From: Pseudomonas cuatrocienegasensis
GTDB taxonomy: Bacteria; Pseudomonadota; Gammaproteobacteria; Pseudomonadales; Pseudomonadaceae
Length of the DNA: 48,271 nt
Assembly: GCF_900110925.1 (NCBI RefSeq)
Contig: NZ_FOFP01000025.1
Location: 1 to 48,271, forward strand
Reading direction: 5' to 3'
Position 1 is the first letter of the stretch; every line of letters starts with the position of its first letter. Under the pieces are notes generated by a model. The model saw only the letters and a list, made by a program, of their open reading frames with translations. It had not been told where the DNA came from and searched no databases. Both the position numbers and the translations under genes were made by a program. Positions 31,958-39,090 of the stretch are shown piece by piece.

Positions 31958-32821
31958 TCAAATATCCTGATTCGCCTTGAGCTGCCGGCTCAGGCGCGCT
32001 TCGCTCCACTGGCGAAGCAGCAACACGATCAGGGCCATGAGCAGCAACAGGATGGCCACGCTGAACGCGGCGACGATGTTGTATTCGTTATAAAGGATCT
32101 CGATGTGCAGCGGCAGCGTGTTGGTGTAACCGCGGATATGCCCGGAGACCACCGAGACCGCGCCAAACTCGCCCATCGCCCGCGCCGTACAGAGCACCAC
32201 GCCGTAAACCAGCGCCCATTTTACGTTAGGCAGCGTGACATGCCAGAACATCTGCCAGCCGTTGGCGCCGAGCAGGCGCGCGGCCTCTTCCTCGGTGGTG
32301 CCCTGTTCTTCCATCAGCGGGATCAGCTCGCGCGCCACGAAGGGGAAGGTGACAAAAAGCGTGGCCAGGACGATGCCCGGCACGGCGTAGATGATCTGCA
32401 GGTTCTGCTCCTGCAGGTACGGCGCCAACTTGCTCTGCGCGCCGAACAGCAGCACGTAGATCAGGCCGGCGACCACCGGTGAGACCGAGAACGGCATGTC
32501 GATCAGGGTCACCAGAATGCTCTTGCCGCGGAACTCGAACTTGGTCACTGCCCAGGCCGCCGCGACGCCGAACACCAGATTCAGCGGTACGGAAATGGCT
32601 GTGGCCAGCAGGGTCAGCTTGAGCGCGGAGATGGCGTCCGGCTCGCGGATCGCCTCCCAGAAGAATGCCAGGCCGCGGCTCAGGCCTTGGGTGACGACGA
32701 TATACAGCGGCAGCACGAGGATCACCGCGAACACCGCCCAGGCGATAACGATCAGCGCGATGGCGCCGGGGGAGCGGCTGGCGGGCCGCGTCCGGTTCTT
32801 GCCAAGGGTTGCAAGGCTCAT
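31958..32821 (-). CDS. cysW: Sulfate ABC transporter permease CysW
   Basis: A 287-residue inner-membrane permease with six membrane segments. The cytoplasmic EAA loop, which contacts the ATPase CysA, is EEAARLLGANGWQMFWHVTLPNVKWALVYG, and ARAMGEFGAVSVVSGHIRG follows as in CysW proteins. GAGGAG precedes the ATG, and the cysT stop lies 10 bp upstream. Confidence 0.95.
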   Translation of the reverse strand: MSLATLGKNRTRPASRSPGAIALIVIAWAVFAVILVLPLYIVVTQGLSRGLAFFWEAIREPDAISALKLTLLATAISVPLNLVFGVAAAWAVTKFEFRGKSILVTLIDMPFSVSPVVAGLIYVLLFGAQSKLAPYLQEQNLQIIYAVPGIVLATLFVTFPFVARELIPLMEEQGTTEEEAARLLGANGWQMFWHVTLPNVKWALVYGVVLCTARAMGEFGAVSVVSGHIRGYTNTLPLHIEILYNEYNIVAAFSVAILLLLMALIVLLLRQWSEARLSRQLKANQDI

Positions 32822-32831
32822 GACGGACTCC

Positions 32832-33644
32832 TCAGATTGGCGGCTGGATGCGCCGCTGCAGCATGTTGATCAGCAGCAGCAAAATGAACGAGACCACCAG
32901 CATCAACACCCCGATGGCGGTGGCGCCGGGGTAGTCGTACTGGTCCAGCTTGGAGACGATCAGCAGCGGCAAGATCTCGGTCTTCATCGGGATATTGCCG
33001 GCGATGAATACCACCGAGCCGTACTCACCCACGCCACGGGCAAAGGCCAGGGCAAAACCGGTGATCCAGGCCGGCAGCAGGCTGGGCAGCAGCACATGCC
33101 AGAACACCTGCAGCGGTTTTGCGCCGAGGCAGGCGGCGGCTTCTTCGACTTCCTTGGGAAAGTCCGCGAGCACGGGCTGCAGGGTGCGCACCACGAACGG
33201 CAGGGTGACGAACACCAGCGCCAGGGTGATGCCCAGCGGCGTGTAGGCGATCTTGAAGGGGAACAGCGAGCCGATCAGGCCGTTGGGCGCGTACAGCGCG
33301 GTCAGGGCGATACCGGCCACGGCCGTCGGCAGGGCGAACGGCATATCGACCATGGCATCGATGATGCGCCGGCCGGGGAAGCTGTAGCGCACCAGCACCC
33401 AGGCGATGACGGTACCGAGGATGCCGTTAAGCAGCGCGGCGGCCAGGGCTGTACCGAATGACAGTTTGAGCGAGAACAGTACCTGGCGGTTGCTGATCAG
33501 GTTCCACCACTGTTCGAGGGTCAGCTGGAAGGAAAACAGAAACATGGCGCCCAGCGGGATAAGTACCACCAGCGCCAGGTAGGTCAGGGTGTAACCCAGG
33601 GTCAGCCCGAAGCCGGGTATGACCGAGGCGGTTCGACGAGACAT
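32832..33644 (-). CDS. cysT: Sulfate ABC transporter permease CysT
   Basis: A 270-residue inner-membrane permease, partner of CysW. The EAA loop reads EEAAACLGAKPLQVFWHVLLPSLLPAWITGFALAFARGVGEYGSVVFIAGN, the usual CysT form. I start at the ATG at 33644 (MSRRTASVIPGFGLTLGYT), with AAGGA upstream; the open frame continues to 33959 through intergenic repeats and is not coding. It is separated from sbp by 235 bp containing a dispersed repeat, so expression may fall between sbp and the membrane subunits. Confidence 0.94.
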   Translation of the reverse strand: MSRRTASVIPGFGLTLGYTLTYLALVVLIPLGAMFLFSFQLTLEQWWNLISNRQVLFSLKLSFGTALAAALLNGILGTVIAWVLVRYSFPGRRIIDAMVDMPFALPTAVAGIALTALYAPNGLIGSLFPFKIAYTPLGITLALVFVTLPFVVRTLQPVLADFPKEVEEAAACLGAKPLQVFWHVLLPSLLPAWITGFALAFARGVGEYGSVVFIAGNIPMKTEILPLLIVSKLDQYDYPGATAIGVLMLVVSFILLLLINMLQRRIQPPI

Positions 33645-33691
33645 AAGACGTCCTTTGCACATGACGACGTTCGGTAACCCGGAAGATGTCC

Positions 33692-33722
33692 CCCGGGTTT
33701 CGCGGTGCTCTACCCAGGCTAC
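33692..33722 (+). repeat. Dispersed repeat, CCCGGGT...CCCAGGCTAC family, copy 2
   Basis: CCCGGGTTTCGCGGTGCTCT followed by ACCCAGGCTAC is a diverged copy of the repeat at 26347-26377. It lies in the sbp-cysT spacer. Confidence 0.6.
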
Positions 33723-33879
33723 GGGTGTGTGGCGGACACCATTGCGTGGCCTGGGTGAGTGGCGCGGGTTCGGGCTTGGAGTGGGCCTTATCAGTCGGGC
33801 GCCACCTAACCCGGGTTGTCTTCCCGGATTACGGTGCACCTCAGGCTGAGCGTGCTGCTCGTGTAGGCACCCACCGCAG

Positions 33880-34881
33880 TTATTGATTGATCTTCTGGAA
33901 GATCTCGTCGAACACGCCGCCATCATCGAAGTACTTGGGTTGTGCGCTGGCCCAGCCACCGAAGTCCTTGTCGATGGTCACAAGCGCCAGGTTCTTGAAC
34001 TGATCCTTGAACTCGGCGGCCACTTCAGCGTTGCGCGGGCGGTAGAAGTGCTTCGCGGCGATGCGCTGACCTGCTTCGCTGTACAGGTACTGCAGGTAGG
34101 CTTCGGCCGCTTTGCGGGTGCCTTTGCGGTCGACGTTCTTGTCGACCACGGCCACCGGCGGCTCGGCGAGGATGGACAGCGACGGGGTGACGATTTCCAG
34201 CTGGTCGCCGCCTTCTTCGGCGAGCGACAGGTAGGCTTCGTTTTCCCAGGCCAGCAGCACATCACCCAGGCCACGCTGGACGAAGCTGATGGTCGAGCCG
34301 CGGGCGCCGGTGTCGAGTACCGGGGCGTGGCGGTACAGCTCGGTCACGAATTCCAGGGCTTTTTCGTCGTTGCCGTATTTTTTCTTGGCGAATGCCCAGG
34401 CAGCGAGGAAGTTCCAGCGCGCGCCGCCGGAGGTTTTCGGGTTCGGGGTGATGACTTCGACGCCATCCTTGACCAGGTCATCCCAGTCCTTGATGCCTTT
34501 CGGGTTGCCCTTGCGCACCAGGAACACGATGGTCGAGGTATACGGGGTGCTGTTGTCGGCCAGGCGCTTCTGCCAGTCCTTGTCGATCAGCGGCTGGTTC
34601 AGGTTGATCGCGTCGATGTCGCCGGACAGTGCCAGGGTCACCACGTCGGCTTGCAGGCCGTCGATCACTGCGCGGGCCTGTTTGCCCGAGCCACCGTGGG
34701 ACTGCTGGATGGTCAGGGCTTCGTTGCCCTGGGCCTGCCAATGGGCGTTGAAGGCTTTGTTGAATTCCACGTACAGCTCACGGGTCGGGTCGTAGGACAC
34801 GTTGAGCAGGGGCTGCGCGGCAGCGGGGCCGGCGATCAGGGCACTGGCGAGGGCGGCCAGGGCAAAACGACGAATGGACAT
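33880..34881 (-). CDS. sbp: Periplasmic sulfate-binding protein
   Basis: A 333-residue secreted protein with a signal peptide ending AGPAAA (about residue 22). The mature start LLNVSYDPTRELYVEFNKAF, the ligand-binding SHGGSGKQARAVIDGL, IDAINLNQPLIDKDWQ, FLVRKGNPKGIKDWDDL and NPKTSGGARWNFLAAW are diagnostic of the Sbp/CysP sulfate-binding family. It captures sulfate in the periplasm for CysTWA. It follows a putative leader ORF after 46 bp and oscA further upstream. Confidence 0.95.
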   Translation of the reverse strand: MSIRRFALAALASALIAGPAAAQPLLNVSYDPTRELYVEFNKAFNAHWQAQGNEALTIQQSHGGSGKQARAVIDGLQADVVTLALSGDIDAINLNQPLIDKDWQKRLADNSTPYTSTIVFLVRKGNPKGIKDWDDLVKDGVEVITPNPKTSGGARWNFLAAWAFAKKKYGNDEKALEFVTELYRHAPVLDTGARGSTISFVQRGLGDVLLAWENEAYLSLAEEGGDQLEIVTPSLSILAEPPVAVVDKNVDRKGTRKAAEAYLQYLYSEAGQRIAAKHFYRPRNAEVAAEFKDQFKNLALVTIDKDFGGWASAQPKYFDDGGVFDEIFQKINQ

Positions 34882-34927
34882 GGTGCAGCTCCTAAACTGG
34901 ATTTTTATGTTGGCGGTTCGGGTGCGT

Positions 34928-34996
34928 TCAGCGGCGCATTCGCGGGCGACAGCTGTAGTACCGGATGTGCGTGGTCATGGTTTGGCCTTTGCTCAT
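34928..34996 (-). CDS. Putative 22-residue leader peptide in the sulfate operon
   Basis: A small ORF of 22 codons between oscA and sbp. It starts at the ATG at 34996 with GGAGGG 7 nt upstream, the best ribosome-binding site in this interval, and ends TGA at 34928, 46 bp before sbp. The product is basic and ends HIRYYSCRPRMRR, with one cysteine followed by several arginines. I do not know a family. The strong ribosome-binding site, the position in front of a sulfur-uptake gene and the cysteine codon suggest a cysteine-sensing or translation-coupled leader, but this is inference. Confidence 0.45.
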   Translation of the reverse strand: MSKGQTMTTHIRYYSCRPRMRR

Positions 34997-35034
34997 GGTC
35001 ACGCCCTCCGGTTGTCCAGTCGGGCTAGGGTTTT

Positions 35035-35217
35035 TCAGAGGCTCTTGCTGCTCGGCGGCTGCAGGCGAAATTTTTCCTTGCGTTCGATCTGCACCACCTG
35101 GCCGTTGTGCAGGGTGATTTCCACCGAGCCGAACTTCAGGCCATGCAGGGCGCTTTGGATCTCGCGCAGGATGCTGGCTTCGTCCTGGCCTTCGAGGTTA
35201 CGCAGGGTTGCGGTCAT
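35035..35217 (-). CDS. oscA: OscA family small protein (DUF2292), sulfur-starvation gene
   Basis: A 60-residue protein. The core ILREIQSALHGLKFGSVEITLHNGQVVQIERKEKFRL is the DUF2292 domain. OscA was described in Pseudomonas as needed for growth on some organosulfur compounds under chromate-enhanced sulfur starvation, and it lies next to sbp-cysTWA in many pseudomonads. Its molecular activity is unknown. AAGGAG lies 7 nt before the ATG. It is the first gene of the leftward sulfate operon. Confidence 0.9.
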   Translation of the reverse strand: MTATLRNLEGQDEASILREIQSALHGLKFGSVEITLHNGQVVQIERKEKFRLQPPSSKSL

Positions 35218-35303
35218 GGGTTGGCTCCTTGATGACGCCTGCCGGGCTGGTTGAAGGTGAGCACCAGCAGGGGCGTGGAGCGGATAGTAGAGAGCCTGAA
35301 ATA

Positions 35304-35326
35304 TTCTTAAAAATATTGTTTAAGAA
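35304..35326. promoter_or_regulatory. Candidate operator upstream of oscA (perfect dyad in A/T-rich region)
   Basis: TTCTTAAA-N7-TTTAAGAA is a perfect 8-bp inverted repeat with 7-nt spacer, about 90 bp before the oscA start and in the only strongly A/T-rich stretch of the region (35295-35410). It is the obvious place for a CysB-type LysR activator site controlling sulfur starvation genes. The match to CysB sites is not tested. Confidence 0.45.
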
Positions 35327-35462
35327 CATTTATATGCTTTTATGGAATAAAAGGCGGGTCATGGGCTTATTATTTTTGTAATAAGCAAATAAATTTTTAT
35401 TCTTTTTAGATTGGTTAAGGTCTGCCTAGACTGTCGGCATAGAAGGTTCAGGAGGCGCCGAC

Positions 35463-36044
35463 ATGGGCAGCGAAGCAATCCGTTATCTGATTCTGCCCGG
35501 ATGGCAGGGCTCGCCCGCCGAGCATTGGCAAAGCCATTGGCAGCGCAGCCTGCCCAACAGCGTGCGGGTCGAGCAGGCCGATTGGCTCAACCCCAGCCGT
35601 GCAGACTGGGTGGCGGCGCTGAACGATGCGCTGGCGGCCGATCCGCGCCCGGTCATCCTGATCGCCCACAGTCTGGGCTGCGTCACCGTGGCCCACTGGG
35701 CGCAACACGCGCCGGCTGAATTGCTGCGTCGAGTACGCGGCGCCTTGCTGGTGGCCCCGGCAGATGTCGAGCGCCCCGGCTGCCCAGCCCCGTTGCAGAA
35801 CTTCGCGCCGATTGCGCGTGTGTGGCTGCCGTTCCCGAGTCTATTGGTCGGTTCCGATAACGATGCCGCCGCCAGTGCCGTGCGCGCCATCGAGCTGGGG
35901 CGCCAGTGGGGCAGCGAAGTGGTGATTCTGCGGGGTGCGGGGCATATCAACGTGCAATCCGGTCATCACCAGTGGGAGCAGGGTTTCGCCTACCTGTATC
36001 GCCTGCAGAACCGTATCGAACTGCAGCAGCGCCGACGCGCCTGA
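35463..36044 (+). CDS. RBBP9/YdeN family alpha/beta hydrolase
   Basis: A 193-residue serine hydrolase. The catalytic Ser is in LIAHSLGCVTVAHW (nucleophile elbow), the Asp in LLVGSDNDAAAS and the His in LRGAGHINVQSGHHQWEQG. The start YLILPGWQGSPAEHWQSHW is typical of the RBBP9/YdeN family. The substrate is unknown. It is divergent from oscA with the A/T-rich dyad region between them; it may share sulfur control, which is inference. AGGAGG lies upstream of the ATG. Confidence 0.9.
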   Translation: MGSEAIRYLILPGWQGSPAEHWQSHWQRSLPNSVRVEQADWLNPSRADWVAALNDALAADPRPVILIAHSLGCVTVAHWAQHAPAELLRRVRGALLVAPADVERPGCPAPLQNFAPIARVWLPFPSLLVGSDNDAAASAVRAIELGRQWGSEVVILRGAGHINVQSGHHQWEQGFAYLYRLQNRIELQQRRRA

Positions 36045-36059
36045 GGCACGGGTAGATCG

Positions 36060-36090
36060 GTAGCCTGGGTCGAGCGGAGCGATACCCGGG
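36060..36090 (-). repeat. Dispersed repeat, CCCGGGTATCGCT...CCCAGGCTAC family, copy 3
   Basis: GTAGCCTGGGTCGAGCGGAG followed by CGATACCCGGG is the inverted copy of the repeat at 26347. It lies in the 68-bp gap between the hydrolase and the convergent modC. Confidence 0.7.
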
Positions 36091-36112
36091 AAATGCGCCG
36101 GCGCTGTAACCG

Positions 36113-37243
36113 CTACGGCGCGAGCATCGACACCGATTTGATCTGCGCCCAGATTGCTTGCCCGGCATGGATCGCCAACTGGTCGAAGGCGTAGCGGGTA
36201 ATCCGCGCCAGCAGACGCTGCTCGCCCAGGCGCAGGGTCAGCAGCACCTGAGCATTCAGGTCGTGCCAGTGTTCCACGGTCACCGGCAGCAGGTTGAGCA
36301 GGCTGCTGCCTTCGGCACGTTGCAGGCTGAGGCTGACGTCGCGCGCCTTGATCTTCACCCGCAGGCGATGCCCGACCGGCAGGGCTGCGTGGGGCAGACG
36401 CAGGCAGGCCGCAGTGCCCGGTACACTGAGCGTCACCAGGCCGTAGTGCATGTCGTAGTCGCTGACCAGGCCGTCGATCACCGCTTCGGCATCGTCCTCG
36501 CTGGCAAAAGGCAGGTCGCTGCGCAGCAGCAAATCCTTGAGGGGGCCGCTGGCGCGCACCTGGCCTTCGTCGAGAAGCACGAGATGATCAGCCAGACGGG
36601 CGACCTCATCGGCGGCGTGGCTGACGTATATCACCGGAATATCCAGCTCCTCGTGCAGGCGCTCCAGGTAGGGCAGCACCTCCTGTTTGCGCTTGAGGTC
36701 CAGCGAGGCCAGCGGCTCGTCCATCAATAGCAGGCGCGGGCTGGTGACCAGGGCGCGGGCGATGCCGACACGTTGGCGCTCGCCGCCAGACAGCGCGGCT
36801 GGCATGCGCGCAAGCAAGTGGCCGATGCCCAGCAGCTCCAGCGCCTGATCCAGGGCGACCCGGCGCTGGGCTGTGGGGATGCGCCGCTGGCCGTATTCCA
36901 GGTTGCGGCGCACGTTGAGGTGGGGAAACAGATTGGCGTCCTGAAACACATAGCCGATGGCGCGTTTATGTGCCGGCAAAAAGTAGCCAGTGGCGCTGTC
37001 CTGCCACACCTCGCCAGCGACCTGCAGATAACCTTCGGCGGGCCGATCCAGGCCAGCGAAGCAGCGCAGGCAACTGGTCTTGCCCGAACCAGAGGGGCCG
37101 AACAGGGCGCTGACGCCACGGCCCGGCAGGTCGAGCGCGACATCCAGTGCAAAGCCCGGATGCTGCACCTTGAAGCGCGCCTGGATGCGCCCGTCATCGG
37201 CTTTTTTGACGGGCGCTTTGCTAAACCAATGGCTCAACATCAC
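36113..37243 (-). CDS. modC: Molybdate ABC transporter, ATP-binding subunit
   Basis: A 376-residue ABC ATPase with Walker A GPSGSGKT (49-56), Q-loop VFQDANLFPHLNVRRNLEYG, signature LSGGERQRVGIARAL, Walker B LLLMDEPLASLD and switch His in VIYVSHAADEVARLADH. The C-terminal ~80 residues (LRVKIKARDVSLSLQRAEGSSLLNLLPVTVE) form the molybdate-binding MOP domain typical of ModC. An N-terminal extension of ~15 residues precedes the ABC core. It overlaps modB by 4 bp, indicating coupled translation. Confidence 0.95.
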   Translation of the reverse strand: MMLSHWFSKAPVKKADDGRIQARFKVQHPGFALDVALDLPGRGVSALFGPSGSGKTSCLRCFAGLDRPAEGYLQVAGEVWQDSATGYFLPAHKRAIGYVFQDANLFPHLNVRRNLEYGQRRIPTAQRRVALDQALELLGIGHLLARMPAALSGGERQRVGIARALVTSPRLLLMDEPLASLDLKRKQEVLPYLERLHEELDIPVIYVSHAADEVARLADHLVLLDEGQVRASGPLKDLLLRSDLPFASEDDAEAVIDGLVSDYDMHYGLVTLSVPGTAACLRLPHAALPVGHRLRVKIKARDVSLSLQRAEGSSLLNLLPVTVEHWHDLNAQVLLTLRLGEQRLLARITRYAFDQLAIHAGQAIWAQIKSVSMLAP

Positions 37244-37920
37244 CAGGCCCTCAGCTTGCCAGCGCGCCCGCTGTACAGCGCCAGCAGCACGATAAAGGCG
37301 AACGCCAGCATGCCGCCCGCCAGCCAGTGGGCCTGGGCGTATTCCATGGTTTCTACATGGTTGTAGATCTGCACCGAAACCACCTGGGTCTTGCCGGGGA
37401 TATTGCCGCCGATCATCAGCACCACGCCAAATTCGCCAACGGTGTGCGCGAAGCTGAGCACGGCAGCAGTGATAAAGCCGGGGCGCGCCAAGGGCACCAC
37501 CACACTGAAAAAACTATCCCAGGGCCCGGCGCGCAAGGTGGCTGCTGCTTCAAGCGGGGCGCGGCCAATGGCCTCGAAGGCGTTCTGCAACGGCTGCACG
37601 GTGAAGGGCAGGGAGTAGAACAGTGAGCCGATCACCAGGCCGGTAAAAGTGAAGGTAAAGGTGCCCAGGCCGAGGCTCTGCGTCAGTTGGCCGAAGAAGC
37701 CGTTGGGCCCCATGCTCACCAGCAGGTAAAAGCCCAGCACGGTCGGCGGCAACACCAGCGGCAGGGCGACGATGGCGCCGATGGGGCGTTTCAGCCAGGA
37801 CGCAGTGCGCGCCAGCCACCAGGCGATCGGAGTGCCGATCAGCAACAGCAGCAGCGTGGTCAACGATGCCAGCTTCAGGGTAAGCAGGATGGCGTCGAGG
37901 TCATTCTGGGTCAGCGGCAT
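37240..37920 (-). CDS. modB: Molybdate ABC transporter permease
   Basis: A 226-residue permease with five to six membrane segments. The EAA loop APLEAAATLRAGPWDSFFSVVVPLARPGFITAAVLSFAHTVGEFGVVLMIGGNIPGKTQVVS is characteristic of ModB. It imports molybdate with ModA and ModC for molybdenum-cofactor enzymes such as nitrate reductase. modA lies 77 bp upstream. Confidence 0.95.
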   Translation of the reverse strand: MPLTQNDLDAILLTLKLASLTTLLLLLIGTPIAWWLARTASWLKRPIGAIVALPLVLPPTVLGFYLLVSMGPNGFFGQLTQSLGLGTFTFTFTGLVIGSLFYSLPFTVQPLQNAFEAIGRAPLEAAATLRAGPWDSFFSVVVPLARPGFITAAVLSFAHTVGEFGVVLMIGGNIPGKTQVVSVQIYNHVETMEYAQAHWLAGGMLAFAFIVLLALYSGRAGKLRAW

Positions 37921-37960
37921 CGAAGCTCCACGGTCTCAGCGAAAAAGAGAGTGCCCACAC

Positions 37961-37981
37961 GTAGGGTGCGCCGCGCGCACC
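37961..37981 (+). repeat. GTAGGGTGCGC-family repeat in the modA-modB gap
   Basis: GTAGGGTGCGCCGCGCGCAC plus C closely matches the arm of the inverted repeat at 16003-16025. It lies inside the mod operon, between modA and modB. Confidence 0.7.
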
Positions 37982-37997
37982 GCCTTCGCCCAAGCGC

Positions 37998-38741
37998 TTA
38001 CTGCGTATAACCGTACGCACGGATGATGCGGGTCGCTTGCGCTCCCTTGAGGTAGTCCATCAGCGCAGCAGCCGCTGGATTGTGCTCGCCGCGCTTGAGC
38101 AGCACCGCGTCCTGCTTGATCGGCTCGTACAACGCGCTCGGCACGATCCACGCCGAGCCACTGTTGAGCTGACCGTCCTTGTACACCTGGGACAAGGCGA
38201 CAAAACCCAACTCGGCGTTGCCAGTGGCGATGAACTGATAGGTCTGGGTGATGCTCTGGCCTTCGACCCGCTTGCCCTGAGTCGCCTCGCTCAGCCCCAG
38301 TTTGGCCAGCACTTGCGTGGCGGCCAGGCCATAGGGTGCCGCCTTGGGGTTGGCGATGGCCAGGTGCTTGAACTGCCCAGCCTTGAGTGCGGCGTCGCTG
38401 CCGTCAAGGTAACCGGCAGTGGCCGACCACAGCACCAGGCTGCCGATCGCATAGGTGAAACGCGAGTCAGCAACCGCCTGCCCTTCGCGCTCCAGCCTGG
38501 CCGGGGTGCTGCTGTCCGCGGCGAGCAACAGATCGAAAGGCGCCCCGTTGTTGATCTGCGCGTAGAACTGCCCGGTAGCACCAAAGGAGGCGACCAACTT
38601 GTGTCCGGTTGCCTGCTCGAACGCGGGTGCGATGGCCTTGAACGGCGCGGTGAAATTGGCGGCCACGGCCACATGCACCTCGTCGGCCAGGGCACTGCCG
38701 GTCAGCAGAACAGTGAGCAGCAGGACGAGCTGTCTAGGCAT
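37998..38741 (-). CDS. modA: Periplasmic molybdate-binding protein
   Basis: A 247-residue secreted protein with a signal peptide ending SALA (about residue 19). The mature part begins DEVHVAVAANFTAPFKAIAPAFEQATGHKLVASFGATGQFYAQINNGAPFDLLLAADSSTPARLEREG, the standard ModA pattern with the Ser/Ala oxyanion contacts. It ends GAQATRIIRAYGYTQ. First gene of the leftward modABC operon. Short palindromes GCTATATAGC and GTATAC about 30-45 bp upstream could belong to a ModE-type operator, but the match is loose. Confidence 0.94.
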   Translation of the reverse strand: MPRQLVLLLTVLLTGSALADEVHVAVAANFTAPFKAIAPAFEQATGHKLVASFGATGQFYAQINNGAPFDLLLAADSSTPARLEREGQAVADSRFTYAIGSLVLWSATAGYLDGSDAALKAGQFKHLAIANPKAAPYGLAATQVLAKLGLSEATQGKRVEGQSITQTYQFIATGNAELGFVALSQVYKDGQLNSGSAWIVPSALYEPIKQDAVLLKRGEHNPAAAALMDYLKGAQATRIIRAYGYTQ

Positions 38742-39090
38742 GGCGGATTCCGTGAGGTTGGCGCAGGGGCTTGGCTATATAGCGGTGTATACAGCGATGC
38801 GCACTATACAACCTCTGCGTGACCTGAGGCTCACGGCCCCTGGCCGCTGCCTCCGCAGCCAGCCGGCGGCGATGATCGGGCCTGCCGGCCTACGGCACCC
38901 ATCCATGCGGGCCTGAAAACCATCAAGTTCATGCTCCGTGATGGCGAAGTGCCGTTTGTCGGGCGAAGGCTACCTATACCTGCGCCTGTGAACTGACGCA
39001 CGAAAGCCGTCTTTGATGGCTTTAAGCCACATGATCTAATCGCCGTCGATTTTCCGCCGCTGTTTTTCTGCTACTCAAAGGACTGAAAGC
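38742..39090. promoter_or_regulatory. Divergent regulatory region between modA and the CdiB-like gene
   Basis: This 349-bp gap must carry the modA promoter (leftward) and the two-partner secretion promoter (rightward). GCTATATAGC lies at about 38774-38783 and GTATAC at about 38787-38792, near modA. The rest (38830-39060) shows no gene and no clear operator. AAAGGACTGAAAGC before 39091 supplies a ribosome-binding site. Confidence 0.45.
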
